A program made the position numbers and the translations under genes. Shown in pieces: positions 33,368 through 41,473 of a stretch of DNA of 64,000 nucleotides. Positions within the stretch are counted from its first letter, which is position 1. Each line of letters opens with the position of its first letter. The notes beneath the pieces are model-generated. The model had not been told where the DNA came from. It did not search any database and worked only from the letters and a program-made list of their open reading frames with translations. The DNA is taken from positions 372,001 through 436,000 of the forward strand of contig NZ_JAESVA010000005.1 of NCBI RefSeq assembly GCF_020621385.1, written 5' to 3'. The DNA is from Acidisoma cellulosilyticum (GTDB lineage Bacteria > Pseudomonadota > Alphaproteobacteria > Acetobacterales > Acetobacteraceae).

Positions 33368-34150
33368 TTATTCAGCAGGGTCGAGCAGCGACAGATGATC
33401 CAGGAACTGCACGGCGAAGCTGCCCGTGCCGATAGCACCGGACGCACGCTCGGCCGCTTCGGAATAGATCGCGTGGGCGGCGGCCACCGCCGTCAGACGG
33501 TCATCCGCATTGGCCAGCATGCCGGCGATGAAACCGCCGAGCGAGCAACCGGCGCCCGTCATCTGCGTCATCCGCGCGTCACCGCCGCTGACCGCAATCG
33601 TGGTGCGGCCGTCGGTGATATAGTCGATCGGGCCGCTGACGGCCGCGATGGTGCCGGTCTCGGCGGCCACCTTCTCCAGGAAAGGCAGCGCCTTGTCGGA
33701 GGTCAAGGTCGTCTCCACACCCTGGCCGCCGCCATGGCCGCCCGCGAGCGCGATCAACTCGGACGCATTGCCGCGAATGGCGGTCGGCTTGAATTCCAGC
33801 AGGCTGCGGACGACCGCATCATATTCGGCCGCACCGGCACCGACCGCCACCGGGTCCAGCACCCAGGGCACATTGCCTTCATGGGCCGAACGCGCGGCGA
33901 GGCGGATTTCATCCGGTCCGCAGCTCATCAGGCAGGCGGCATTGATCCAGACGGCATGGGCATGGCCGCCGAAGACGCTGGGCCAGTCCATGGCCGTGCC
34001 GATGGCGGGGCCGGCGCCGACCGCGAGCAGAACATTGGCCGACAGACCGGCGGTGACGTAATTGGTCAAGCCGTAGCAGAAGGGTTTCATGGCCTTCAGC
34101 CGGGAAAATTCGTGGCGGACGGCGGTATCCCGCCAAGATAATTCTTTCAT
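33368..34150 (-). CDS. thiM: hydroxyethylthiazole kinase
   Basis: 260 residues, normal family size. Phosphorylates 4-methyl-5-(2-hydroxyethyl)thiazole, a thiamine salvage step. Seen: KPFCYGLTNYVTAGLSANVLLAVGAGPAI (substrate region), WVLDPVAVGAG, RGNASELIAL, and TGAGCSLGG with the conserved Cys202. Start ATG 34150 has GGAGAG upstream. It is flanked by a Rid protein and the Amt-like channel rather than thiE or thiD, and no TPP riboswitch was recognised nearby. So a role within this operon's pathway is as likely as ordinary salvage. Confidence 0.9.
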   Translation of the reverse strand: MKELSWRDTAVRHEFSRLKAMKPFCYGLTNYVTAGLSANVLLAVGAGPAIGTAMDWPSVFGGHAHAVWINAACLMSCGPDEIRLAARSAHEGNVPWVLDPVAVGAGAAEYDAVVRSLLEFKPTAIRGNASELIALAGGHGGGQGVETTLTSDKALPFLEKVAAETGTIAAVSGPIDYITDGRTTIAVSGGDARMTQMTGAGCSLGGFIAGMLANADDRLTAVAAAHAIYSEAAERASGAIGTGSFAVQFLDHLSLLDPAE

Positions 34151-34231
34151 CACGCTCTCCAGGTTCCGGCCGCGACGCGGCGGTTGATCGTCAGGTTGAT
34201 ACAAAAAACGGAAGGTTTCGTCTGCGGCGTC

Positions 34232-34630
34232 CTATTCGGCGCTGACCCCGGCAATGGCCGTGACTTCAAGTTCGATCTTCATGCGCGTATCGATGAGGCG
34301 GGAGACCTGCACCATGGTGCAGGCCGGCCGCACGGCGCCGAAAGCCCGGCCATGGGCCGCAATCAGCGCATCCCAATCCGCGTCGTCGGTCAGATAAAGG
34401 CGGGTGCGCACGACATCGGCGAGCGTGGCGCCGGCCTGTTCCAGGATGCGGCTGACCTTCGTCACGGCATAGGCCAGCTGCGCGGCGGCATCACCCGGGC
34501 CAGCGGTGTCGATATCCGGCGGCAGGCCGGAACAGCCCGAGACATAGATGGTCCCCTGCGCCAAGACAGCGCGGGAATAGCCCATCAGCTCTTCGTAGCG
34601 GCTGCCGGTCGCGATCGTCTGTCTTGTCAT
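34232..34630 (-). CDS. Rid-family protein, active-site Arg apparently missing
   Basis: 132 residues, one YjgF/Rid domain (LAQGTIYVSGCSGLPPDI, QAGATLADVVRTRLYLTDDADWDAL). In canonical RidA the catalytic Arg sits in PARST; here the matching stretch is AVRPACTMVQVSRL, with Cys in that place. Rid subfamilies without this Arg lack imine deaminase activity (family knowledge) and have largely unknown roles. The start overlaps the HAD stop by 4 bp. Confidence 0.8.
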   Translation of the reverse strand: MTRQTIATGSRYEELMGYSRAVLAQGTIYVSGCSGLPPDIDTAGPGDAAAQLAYAVTKVSRILEQAGATLADVVRTRLYLTDDADWDALIAAHGRAFGAVRPACTMVQVSRLIDTRMKIELEVTAIAGVSAE

Positions 34631-35319
34631 CGCTTGACCTCGTGAAGGCTGACGGGCTGTGCCAAGGACAGCAGATGCTCTGCCGTCAGCGTGCTGAAAT
34701 CGGCCAAGGTCAGCGCGGTCTCGGTATTGAAAACATGCAGGCCGGTCTGCAAGGCAACGAAAGGAATGCCGAGCACAGCGGCGGTGCGCTGGTCCCAAAG
34801 CCCGTCGCCCAGAATGACGGCACGGAAGGGCTCGGCCTCCGCGCCCATGGCAAGTGCCGAAGCCGCAAGGACGATGTCTTCGCGGGTGAGGTGCTCCCCG
34901 CCGGTGGCCAGCGCCAGATCGTCCGGCTTCAACCCAAGGAGAGACAATTTCAGCCTCGCCATGCGGCGCAGCGATCCGGTGGCAAAGGCAATCTTCACAC
35001 CATCGCGCTGGGCCAGATCGGTCAGAAGCGCTTTGGCGCCGGGGATTTCGTGAAGCGCGTGTTCCGCCAGATGCTCGCGCAGCGCGGCCTCGTACAATTC
35101 ATCGTAGCGGGAGAGTTCGGCGGCGGTGATGCCGCGTCCGTGGTAATGCCGGAACAGCGCATCCAGCACGCCCAGATCGGTATAATGCGGATAGGCGCTC
35201 CAGGGCTGAAACGTCACGTCCAGCCCGTCATCGGCGAGAAGGCGGGTGATCAGGTCATGATGCAAATTGCCTGAATCCAGCAGCGTGCCGTCGACATCAA
35301 AGATGACGAGCGTTTTCAT
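34627..35319 (-). CDS. HAD-superfamily hydrolase (phosphatase)
   Basis: 230 residues. HAD motif I FDVDGTLLDS (nucleophile Asp8), motif II IAFATGSLRR, motif III-IV VILGDGLWDQRTA, and a helical cap of the beta-phosphoglucomutase/PGP type in between. It probably dephosphorylates a small metabolite. Overlaps amidase by 4 bp and the Rid gene by 4 bp. With a downstream kinase (ThiM) in the same operon, it may act on a phosphorylated intermediate. Confidence 0.87.
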   Translation of the reverse strand: MKTLVIFDVDGTLLDSGNLHHDLITRLLADDGLDVTFQPWSAYPHYTDLGVLDALFRHYHGRGITAAELSRYDELYEAALREHLAEHALHEIPGAKALLTDLAQRDGVKIAFATGSLRRMARLKLSLLGLKPDDLALATGGEHLTREDIVLAASALAMGAEAEPFRAVILGDGLWDQRTAAVLGIPFVALQTGLHVFNTETALTLADFSTLTAEHLLSLAQPVSLHEVKR

Positions 35320-36710
35320 ACAACGGTCTCCGGCCAGCGGATATCGAAACCGCGTGTCTTTTCCAGAAGCTTGGCCACCTGCAGCACGCCGGCATCGTCA
35401 AACCGCTTGCCGGCGATCTGGACGGAGACCGGGCAACCGCCGTCCCCCGCATCATGCACCACGACGGTCGCGGCCGGCCAGCCGAGCTGGTTGAACCAGC
35501 AGGCGAAAGCCTGGTGGGACATCGCACCCAGCGACGGGTCAGGGCAGGGCAGTTCGGCCGGGAAGGCGCGCACCGGCAAAGCCGGTGACAGCACATAGTC
35601 GAAATCGGAGAGTTGCTTGGCAATGCGCGTGGTCGCGACCGTGATACGGCGATTGACGCCGGCCGCAAAGATCGCAGACTGGACCAGCATGCCGTCATAC
35701 ATCGCACCGATGACAGGATGAATGCGCCCGCGCTCGGCTGGCGTCAGGCCAAAGTAATCGGGCGCACCGATGGACAGCATATACCAGTGGATCGCCATGT
35801 AATCCTCGGCGTCCACCGTGATATCGGCGATCTCGATGATTTCGGCACCAAGATCGGCCAGACGCGCGGCCTGCGTCTGCACAGCCGCCAGCGTCGGCGC
35901 ATCGGTCGCGTCACCCCAGCCGGCCTGCGCCCAGACTGCGATGCGGCGGCCGTCGAGACGCGTCAGATCCGTGAGCGCCGGGATGAAACGCCCCTCGGCC
36001 GAGAAGAAATCGCCGTCGGAAAACTGGCCGAGGGCCGCGAGCGTCAGTTCCACATCGCGCACACAGCGCGCCATCGGGCCGGCACTGCGATAGCTGCCCG
36101 GCGGATCATAGGCGATGCGGCCCTGCGTCGGCTTGATGGAGGCAAGGCCGGACAATGCGGCCGGCAGGCGTACCGATCCCACCATATCGGTGCCGAGTGC
36201 GACGGCCGCGCCACCCAGCACGACGGAGGGGCCAGCGCCGGAGGAGGAGCCGCCGGGGCTGGTCGCACCATCCCAGGCATTGCGGATGATGCCGTGTTCG
36301 GAACTTAGGCCGGACATGACCATGGCGAAATCCGGCATCGTCGTCTTGGCGGTCGGCACCATGCCGGCGGCGCGCGCCCGCTGCACGGGCAGAGCGTCAT
36401 GGGGGGAGGGCGTGCCGGCATGGCAGGCGGTGCCGTGCCAGCGCGGAAAGCCCTGCATATGGAAACTGTCCTTGAAGCTGATCGGCACGCCGTCCAGCGG
36501 GCCGATCGGCTTGCCTGCGCGCCAGCGTTCTGTGCTCGCCTCGGCCAGGGAGATGGTCAGGCCGGGAGAGACGCTGGCGATGGCATTCAGCGCGGCCAAG
36601 GGCCCGGTGATACGGGCGAGGGCGGCTTCCGCGACATCGACCGGGGTGAAGCGCCCGCCCGCGAAGCCTGCGGTCATGTCGGCCGCCGTCAGCAGGGTGA
36701 TGTCAGACAT
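35316..36710 (-). CDS. amidase (amidase signature family)
   Basis: 464 residues with the Ser-cisSer-Lys fold: catalytic Lys in VPISFKDSFHMQG, SPGGSSSGAGPSV and GTDMVGSVRLPAALSGL with the nucleophile region. It hydrolyses an amide bond of unknown substrate. ATG 36710 is chosen, overlapping the sulfurtransferase stop by 8 bp; the alternative ATG at 36722 is possible. The family is broad (GatA-like, indoleacetamide, nicotinamide and allophanate hydrolases). Confidence 0.9.
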   Translation of the reverse strand: MSDITLLTAADMTAGFAGGRFTPVDVAEAALARITGPLAALNAIASVSPGLTISLAEASTERWRAGKPIGPLDGVPISFKDSFHMQGFPRWHGTACHAGTPSPHDALPVQRARAAGMVPTAKTTMPDFAMVMSGLSSEHGIIRNAWDGATSPGGSSSGAGPSVVLGGAAVALGTDMVGSVRLPAALSGLASIKPTQGRIAYDPPGSYRSAGPMARCVRDVELTLAALGQFSDGDFFSAEGRFIPALTDLTRLDGRRIAVWAQAGWGDATDAPTLAAVQTQAARLADLGAEIIEIADITVDAEDYMAIHWYMLSIGAPDYFGLTPAERGRIHPVIGAMYDGMLVQSAIFAAGVNRRITVATTRIAKQLSDFDYVLSPALPVRAFPAELPCPDPSLGAMSHQAFACWFNQLGWPAATVVVHDAGDGGCPVSVQIAGKRFDDAGVLQVAKLLEKTRGFDIRWPETVV

Positions 36711-37578
36711 GGCTTGCCTCATGCGCGACCGGCAGGGACAGCGTATTCCGCCAGCCGTTCATGGAATCGTCGTAGATTTTCACGTCATCGATGCCGACCA
36801 GGGACAGCGCCAAGGCCAGACCGGCCGCGTTGATACCGCCACCGCAATAGAGCACCGGGGCGATATCATGCCCGACGCCGAGCTTGGACAGGGCCGCCTC
36901 CACACGCTCCGGCGTCAGCCTGCCGTCCGCGTCCAGAAGGTCAGGGAAGGGAAGGTTGAGGCTGGTCGGAATATGGCCGCGCCGAGGGTCAGTGCTGTCG
37001 TCACCCCGAAACTGCACATCGCGCAGCCCGCAGAGCAGCGGCTGCCCCGGAATGGTTCCATGACCAATCATTTCGGCGACAAAATCCGTATCGACGAACA
37101 GCGTAGAATTCTGCTGAGCGCTCAAAGTACCAACCGGCACTGGCGCGGCCTCGCCCGTCTCGATAGCGCCGCCGATGGCTTCCCAGGCGCCGATGCCACC
37201 ATTCAGCACGCGAATATTGGTCAGGCCGAAAGCCCGAAACACGCACCACAGCCGCGCGGCATAGGCGCTGCCCAGATTGTCATAGGCGACGATCCGGCTA
37301 TCCGCGTTCAGGCCCAGCGCTTGCGCGGCGCTATCGAATCCCGCTCGCGTCGGACAGGTAAAGGGATAGCGCGCGTCCGGATCCGAAAACGCCTGCATGA
37401 CATCGGCGAAGCGCGCGCCAGGAATATGGCCGCGCGTGAAGGCGGCTCCGCCGGGCGCGAATGCGGTGCGGCCATTGATACCGGGGATGCGCGCGACCGA
37501 GCAGTCCAGCACCACGACCGCATCAAGATTGGCCGCCAGCCAATCGGCCTCGACCAGGGGGGAGGGGTCAGCGCGCAA
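36703..37578 (-). CDS. sseA: two-domain sulfurtransferase (thiosulfate/3-mercaptopyruvate type)
   Basis: 291 residues, two rhodanese domains (about 8-140 and 158-285). Catalytic Cys245 in VLYCGGGINA. The loop CGGGIN differs slightly from the CGSGVT of mercaptopyruvate sulfurtransferases, so substrate preference is open. N-terminal inactive domain has HIPGARFADV; linker GGIGAWEAIGG. It moves sulfane sulfur to an acceptor, fitting a pathway that releases sulfur from an organic substrate. Overlaps the LLM gene by 11 bp. Confidence 0.88.
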   Translation of the reverse strand: MRADPSPLVEADWLAANLDAVVVLDCSVARIPGINGRTAFAPGGAAFTRGHIPGARFADVMQAFSDPDARYPFTCPTRAGFDSAAQALGLNADSRIVAYDNLGSAYAARLWCVFRAFGLTNIRVLNGGIGAWEAIGGAIETGEAAPVPVGTLSAQQNSTLFVDTDFVAEMIGHGTIPGQPLLCGLRDVQFRGDDSTDPRRGHIPTSLNLPFPDLLDADGRLTPERVEAALSKLGVGHDIAPVLYCGGGINAAGLALALSLVGIDDVKIYDDSMNGWRNTLSLPVAHEASHV

Positions 37579-38908
37579 CGCGGTTCATCCATTCGTCGCG
37601 CAGCGGACGCTTCAGGCCGAGCAGGTCACGCGTCGTGCCCTCGGGGTAGGACGTGCGATGCAGCCCGCGCCGCTGCAATTCCGGCACCACGCCGGCGGTG
37701 AAGTCCTGAAAGGCGCCGGGCAGATGCGTCGCCTGCACCATGAACCCGTCCGCCGCGCCGGCTGCGACCCAATGCTCCATCCTATCGGCAATGGTCTTGG
37801 CCGAGCCGATCATATTGCCTTCGGTCCGCGCGCCGTACCAGCGCCCGATCTCCCGCACGCTCAGCTTTTCGCGCTGGGCGAATTCGACGACTTCCTCGTA
37901 ATGGCCCTGAACGCCGACTTCTTCCAAGGTCGGCAAAGGTCCGTCCAGGTCGTATTGCGTCAGATCGACATTGCAATGATAGGCGAGGCGCGACAGGCCA
38001 GCCAGGGGATGAACCAGATCGGCGAAGGCTTCATGCTTCGCCTGGGCTTCCGCATCCGTTTCGCCCACAACCACGGTCGCGGCGCATAGAACCTTGATCT
38101 GATCCGGGTCGCGCCCGAAGGCCGCGGCGCGCTTCTTGATGTCCTGGTAGAAGGCAATCGCCGATTCCAGAGATTCGTTGCTGCTGAAAATGACATCGGC
38201 CCAGCGTGCCGCGAAATCCCGTCCGCGCGGGGAAGCCCCGGCCTGGATCAGCAGCGGATAGCCCTGCGGCGGGCGCGGCACCGAAAGCGGTCCCTGCGTG
38301 CTGACATATTTGCCTTTGAAATCGACGGCGCGCACGCGGTCAGGGTTGCCGAACACGCCGCTATCCTTGTCCTGGGTGATGACATCGTCATCCCAGCTGT
38401 CCCACAGCCGCGCCGTCGCTTCCACAACCTCCTCGGCGCGGGCGTAACGCGCCTCGCGCGGCGGCAGCTTGTCCTGGCCGAAATTCTGCGCCTCCGCGTC
38501 CTGGAAGGATGTCACGATGTTCCAGCCCGCGCGGCCATCGGTCAGATGATCGAAGCTCGCCAATTCCCGCGCCAGATTATAGGGCTCGTGATAGCCGGTG
38601 GAGATGGTGGCGGCGAGGCCGAGATGGGTACTGGCGCCGGCCATGACGCCCAGCACCGTCATGGGGTCCAGGCGCGGCGTGCCCGATCCCCATTCCACCG
38701 CCGGACGGAAAGACCCGCCGAGCGAGCGCGGCATGGACAGCGCGTCAGGGATGAAGGCGAGGTCGAAACAGGCGGCTTCCAGGATACGCGCGGCATTGCG
38801 GTAATAGCTGGCGGACAGAAACGCAGGGTCGGCATCCTTATGGCGCCAGCCCGAGGTTCCCATCGGCCCGCCATTCATGAAAGCGGCGAGATTGATCTGC
38901 CCGGCCAT
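37568..38908 (-). CDS. LLM-class flavin-dependent monooxygenase, NtaA/SnaA/DszA family
   Basis: 446 residues of the bacterial-luciferase fold using reduced FMN. Family marks: FMNGGPMGTSGWRHKDAD, ATISTGYHEPYNLARELASFDHLTDGRAGWNIVTS, QAGASPRGRDFAARWADVIF, and GTTRDLLGL at the C-terminus. Relatives oxidise nitrilotriacetate, EDTA, dibenzothiophene sulfone, pristinamycin and other N- or S-compounds. First gene of the leftward operon, probably the enzyme that opens the substrate. It needs a flavin reductase, none of which is in the operon. Several promoter-region palindromes lie at 38938-38984. Confidence 0.9.
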   Translation of the reverse strand: MAGQINLAAFMNGGPMGTSGWRHKDADPAFLSASYYRNAARILEAACFDLAFIPDALSMPRSLGGSFRPAVEWGSGTPRLDPMTVLGVMAGASTHLGLAATISTGYHEPYNLARELASFDHLTDGRAGWNIVTSFQDAEAQNFGQDKLPPREARYARAEEVVEATARLWDSWDDDVITQDKDSGVFGNPDRVRAVDFKGKYVSTQGPLSVPRPPQGYPLLIQAGASPRGRDFAARWADVIFSSNESLESAIAFYQDIKKRAAAFGRDPDQIKVLCAATVVVGETDAEAQAKHEAFADLVHPLAGLSRLAYHCNVDLTQYDLDGPLPTLEEVGVQGHYEEVVEFAQREKLSVREIGRWYGARTEGNMIGSAKTIADRMEHWVAAGAADGFMVQATHLPGAFQDFTAGVVPELQRRGLHRTSYPEGTTRDLLGLKRPLRDEWMNRVAR

Positions 38909-38937
38909 TCTCTGCTCCTGAAGCGCAACGCTCGCTC

Positions 38938-38984
38938 ATGCCTATCCGGCATAGCGTCGCGCCTTTGCCATCACGCCATGTGAT
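38938..38984. promoter_or_regulatory. two palindromes upstream of the LLM operon
   Basis: Two perfect 15-bp inverted repeats with identical geometry (5-bp arms, 5-bp centre): ATGCCtatccGGCAT at 38938-38952 and ATCACgccatGTGAT at 38970-38984, 32 bp centre to centre, i.e. about three helical turns. They lie 30-76 bp before the LLM start, suitable for binding by the LysR or MocR product encoded just upstream. Confidence 0.45.
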
Positions 38985-39050
38985 ATCCTGAAGAAACCTA
39001 TCCTGACGTCCGGAAGCCGGCTTTCAACAGAAGAGATTTTGCCTTCGTGA

Positions 39051-39944
39051 TTACTTTTGGAATGACGCGGCGACGCCCTCGGCGATCTTCAGGAATTGCA
39101 GCACGACCGGCTTCTTCTCCGTGCTGCGCCAATACATGGCCGTCTGCCAGCCGAGATCGGGGCCGTCGATGGGCTGCACCACAAGCCGCGAGCGATCGAT
39201 GAGGCTAGACACGGCTGAGCCGTGCATGATGGCGACGCCGAGCCCGGCCGCGACCATGCGCAATTGCACTAGGCTTTCATTCACCCAATGGGTCACGGCC
39301 GGCTCGATCCCCTTCCATTCGAACAATCGCTGCACCGCGCCCTCGAACCCCGGCGCAATGGCGTGTTTCAGGCGGATGAAGGGCATATGCCGCACGGCCG
39401 GACTGTCGATGCTCTCAATCTCGCCGGCGCGTTCGGCCGGGAAGACGAAGGCCAGCCGGTCGCTGGAGACGATGCAGGAGGAGAGGTCAGGACTATCCTG
39501 CAGCCGTGCGAACGCGACATCCAGCCGGTGTTCGCGCAGCATCGGCAATTGGCTTTGCGACGAAATGTCGTCGAAACTGATTTCGACGTCCGGGAAAGTC
39601 TCCCGATAGGCGATCAGCGCCCGCGTCATCACTTCCAGCGCGGAGAAGGTAAAGCCGATGGCAAGCTGGCCGGTCTGGCCCGCCGCCATGCGCAACCCGC
39701 GCGCCCAGATACGGTCGGCCTCCCGCACCAGCGGCTGCGCTTCGACCAAAAACTGACGCCCGAAATCGGTCAGTTCGGTGCCCTGGCGGGAGCGGTGAAA
39801 CAGCAGTTGCCCCAGGATATCTTCCAGTCGCGCGATCTGCTTGGTCAGCGTCGGCTGGCTGATGCCAAGCCGGTCGGCGGCGATCGTGTAATTGCCGGCC
39901 TCGCCCAGGATGACGAAAGAGCGCAGCAGGTCTATCCGGGTCAT
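39051..39944 (-). CDS. LysR-family transcriptional regulator
   Basis: 297 residues: HTH about 1-60 (SFVILGEAGNYTIAADRLGISQPTLTKQIARLE) and a substrate-binding domain (QLAIGFTFSALEVM, VAFARLQDSPDLSS). Its start overlaps the stop of the MocR gene (ATGA), so the two regulators are translationally coupled. It precedes the LLM operon on the same strand by 142 bp and is its best candidate regulator. Confidence 0.88.
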   Translation of the reverse strand: MTRIDLLRSFVILGEAGNYTIAADRLGISQPTLTKQIARLEDILGQLLFHRSRQGTELTDFGRQFLVEAQPLVREADRIWARGLRMAAGQTGQLAIGFTFSALEVMTRALIAYRETFPDVEISFDDISSQSQLPMLREHRLDVAFARLQDSPDLSSCIVSSDRLAFVFPAERAGEIESIDSPAVRHMPFIRLKHAIAPGFEGAVQRLFEWKGIEPAVTHWVNESLVQLRMVAAGLGVAIMHGSAVSSLIDRSRLVVQPIDGPDLGWQTAMYWRSTEKKPVVLQFLKIAEGVAASFQK

Positions 39945-41389
39945 GACCCTTGCTCCTGCCTGGCGGTGGCCAGCGCGCGGCGCAGCACCTCCCAGAAACG
40001 CGGCTCGCCGCATTGCGCGACATTGAAGCGCATGAAATTGCCCGCCGTTTGCGAGACGCTGAAGACATTGCCGGGGGCGAGCACGACATCCTCGTCCATG
40101 GCGGCTTTCGTGACGCGCGTGGAATCCAATCCTTCCGGCAAGCGGCACCAGAGATTGAAACCGCCGCGCGGCATCGCCCAGGGTTCTATGCCCAGCGCCC
40201 GCAACTGCGCCGCCGTCTCCCGCCTTGCGCGCGACAGCTTCGGATGCAGCGCCTGCCGGTGCTTGCGATACAGGCCATCGGTCAGCACGCGGGCGATGAT
40301 CTCGGTCACCAGCGGGCTCGGGCCCGTGAAATTGGTGGCGACCTGCAGGTCGATCAGATCCTCGGTCCAGTCGCTGCGCGCCGCGATATAGCCGCAGCGG
40401 ATGGAAGCCGAGATGGTCTTGGAGAAGCTGCCGATGCGGATGACGCGGGCGAGACCGTCCAGGCTCGCCAGACGCGGCGAGGGTTCGGGCTCGAAATCCG
40501 CGAAGATATCGTCCTCGACGATCGTCAGATCATGGGCGGCAGCCAAAGTCAGAAGCCGGTGCGCCGTCTGCAGCGACAGCGTCGCCCCGGTCGGGTTATG
40601 CAGCGCGGAATTGGTGATGTAGAGGCGCGGGTGATCTTCCCGCAGCACCGTCTCGAAAGCCGCCAGATCGGGCCCCGACTGCGTATAGGGCACGCTGACG
40701 ATCCTGACCTGATGCGCCCGCAGCAGCGCGCGGAAATTGAAATAGCAGGGGTCGTCCACCAGAACCGCATCGCCCGGCCGCAGCAGGAAACGGCAGACCA
40801 TATCCAGCGCCTGGGTGCCGGAACTGGTCAGCATCAGTTGATCGAGGCTGGCCGAAATACCTTCCTCGGCGAAGCGCGCGAGCAGCAGGCGGCGCAATGT
40901 CAGCGCGCCGCGCGTGCCGGCATAATCGGCCAGCAGATCGTCCTCGCAGCGGGCAAGGCCGCGCACGGCACGGCGGAGGGCGGCGGTCGGCATCCAGCTT
41001 GCCGGCAGCCAGCCGCAGCCCGGCCGCATGACGCGCTGATCGGCGTCGAGCGATTGGCGGGAGACCCAGAAGGGATCCACGGCCCGATCCCGTTTCGGCT
41101 CACTCTCGGCGAGCGCCAGCGGCCCGGCGGCGCGACCGGCGACATAGAAGCCGGAGCCGCGCTGCGGGCGGATCAAACCCTCCGCCGAAAGCCGGTCATA
41201 GGCTTCGACGACGGTGGAGGGCGACACGCCCATGCTGGTCGCAAGACCGCGGATGGAGGGCAGACGGTCGCCGCCCGCCAGCGTGCGATTGGCCATGCGC
41301 GCGCGAATGGCTGCCATTACCTCCTGCGTGCGGCCGGCGGTTCTAACGGCGATGTCCTTGACGCTATCCAATTGTATGGGCTTCCGCAT
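39941..41389 (-). CDS. MocR/PdxR-type regulator (GntR HTH fused to aminotransferase domain)
   Basis: 482 residues. GntR winged helix about 15-85 (LPSIRGLATSMGVSPSTVVEAYDRLSAEGLI, RGSGFYVA), then a fold-type I aminotransferase domain with the PLP lysine in SFSKTISASIRCGYIAA. MocR proteins sense PLP or amino compounds and often control B6 or amine metabolism. Divergent from a DMT exporter gene with a 7-bp-arm inverted repeat between them, and coupled to the LysR gene downstream. Confidence 0.92.
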   Translation of the reverse strand: MRKPIQLDSVKDIAVRTAGRTQEVMAAIRARMANRTLAGGDRLPSIRGLATSMGVSPSTVVEAYDRLSAEGLIRPQRGSGFYVAGRAAGPLALAESEPKRDRAVDPFWVSRQSLDADQRVMRPGCGWLPASWMPTAALRRAVRGLARCEDDLLADYAGTRGALTLRRLLLARFAEEGISASLDQLMLTSSGTQALDMVCRFLLRPGDAVLVDDPCYFNFRALLRAHQVRIVSVPYTQSGPDLAAFETVLREDHPRLYITNSALHNPTGATLSLQTAHRLLTLAAAHDLTIVEDDIFADFEPEPSPRLASLDGLARVIRIGSFSKTISASIRCGYIAARSDWTEDLIDLQVATNFTGPSPLVTEIIARVLTDGLYRKHRQALHPKLSRARRETAAQLRALGIEPWAMPRGGFNLWCRLPEGLDSTRVTKAAMDEDVVLAPGNVFSVSQTAGNFMRFNVAQCGEPRFWEVLRRALATARQEQGS

Positions 41390-41400
41390 CAGTACAGTTC

Positions 41401-41428
41401 GACAGGATTGTATGGAATTGTTCCTGTC
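41401..41428. promoter_or_regulatory. candidate MocR operator
   Basis: Perfect inverted repeat GACAGGA (41401-41407) and TCCTGTC (41422-41428) with a 14-bp centre, between the divergent MocR and DMT genes. It lies 12-39 bp upstream of the MocR start codon. Regulatory role inferred from position and symmetry. Confidence 0.5.
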
Positions 41429-41473
41429 CCCGCCAGTGCCGTGAGCGCAGACCTTTTGCGAAAGCGAGGCGCC

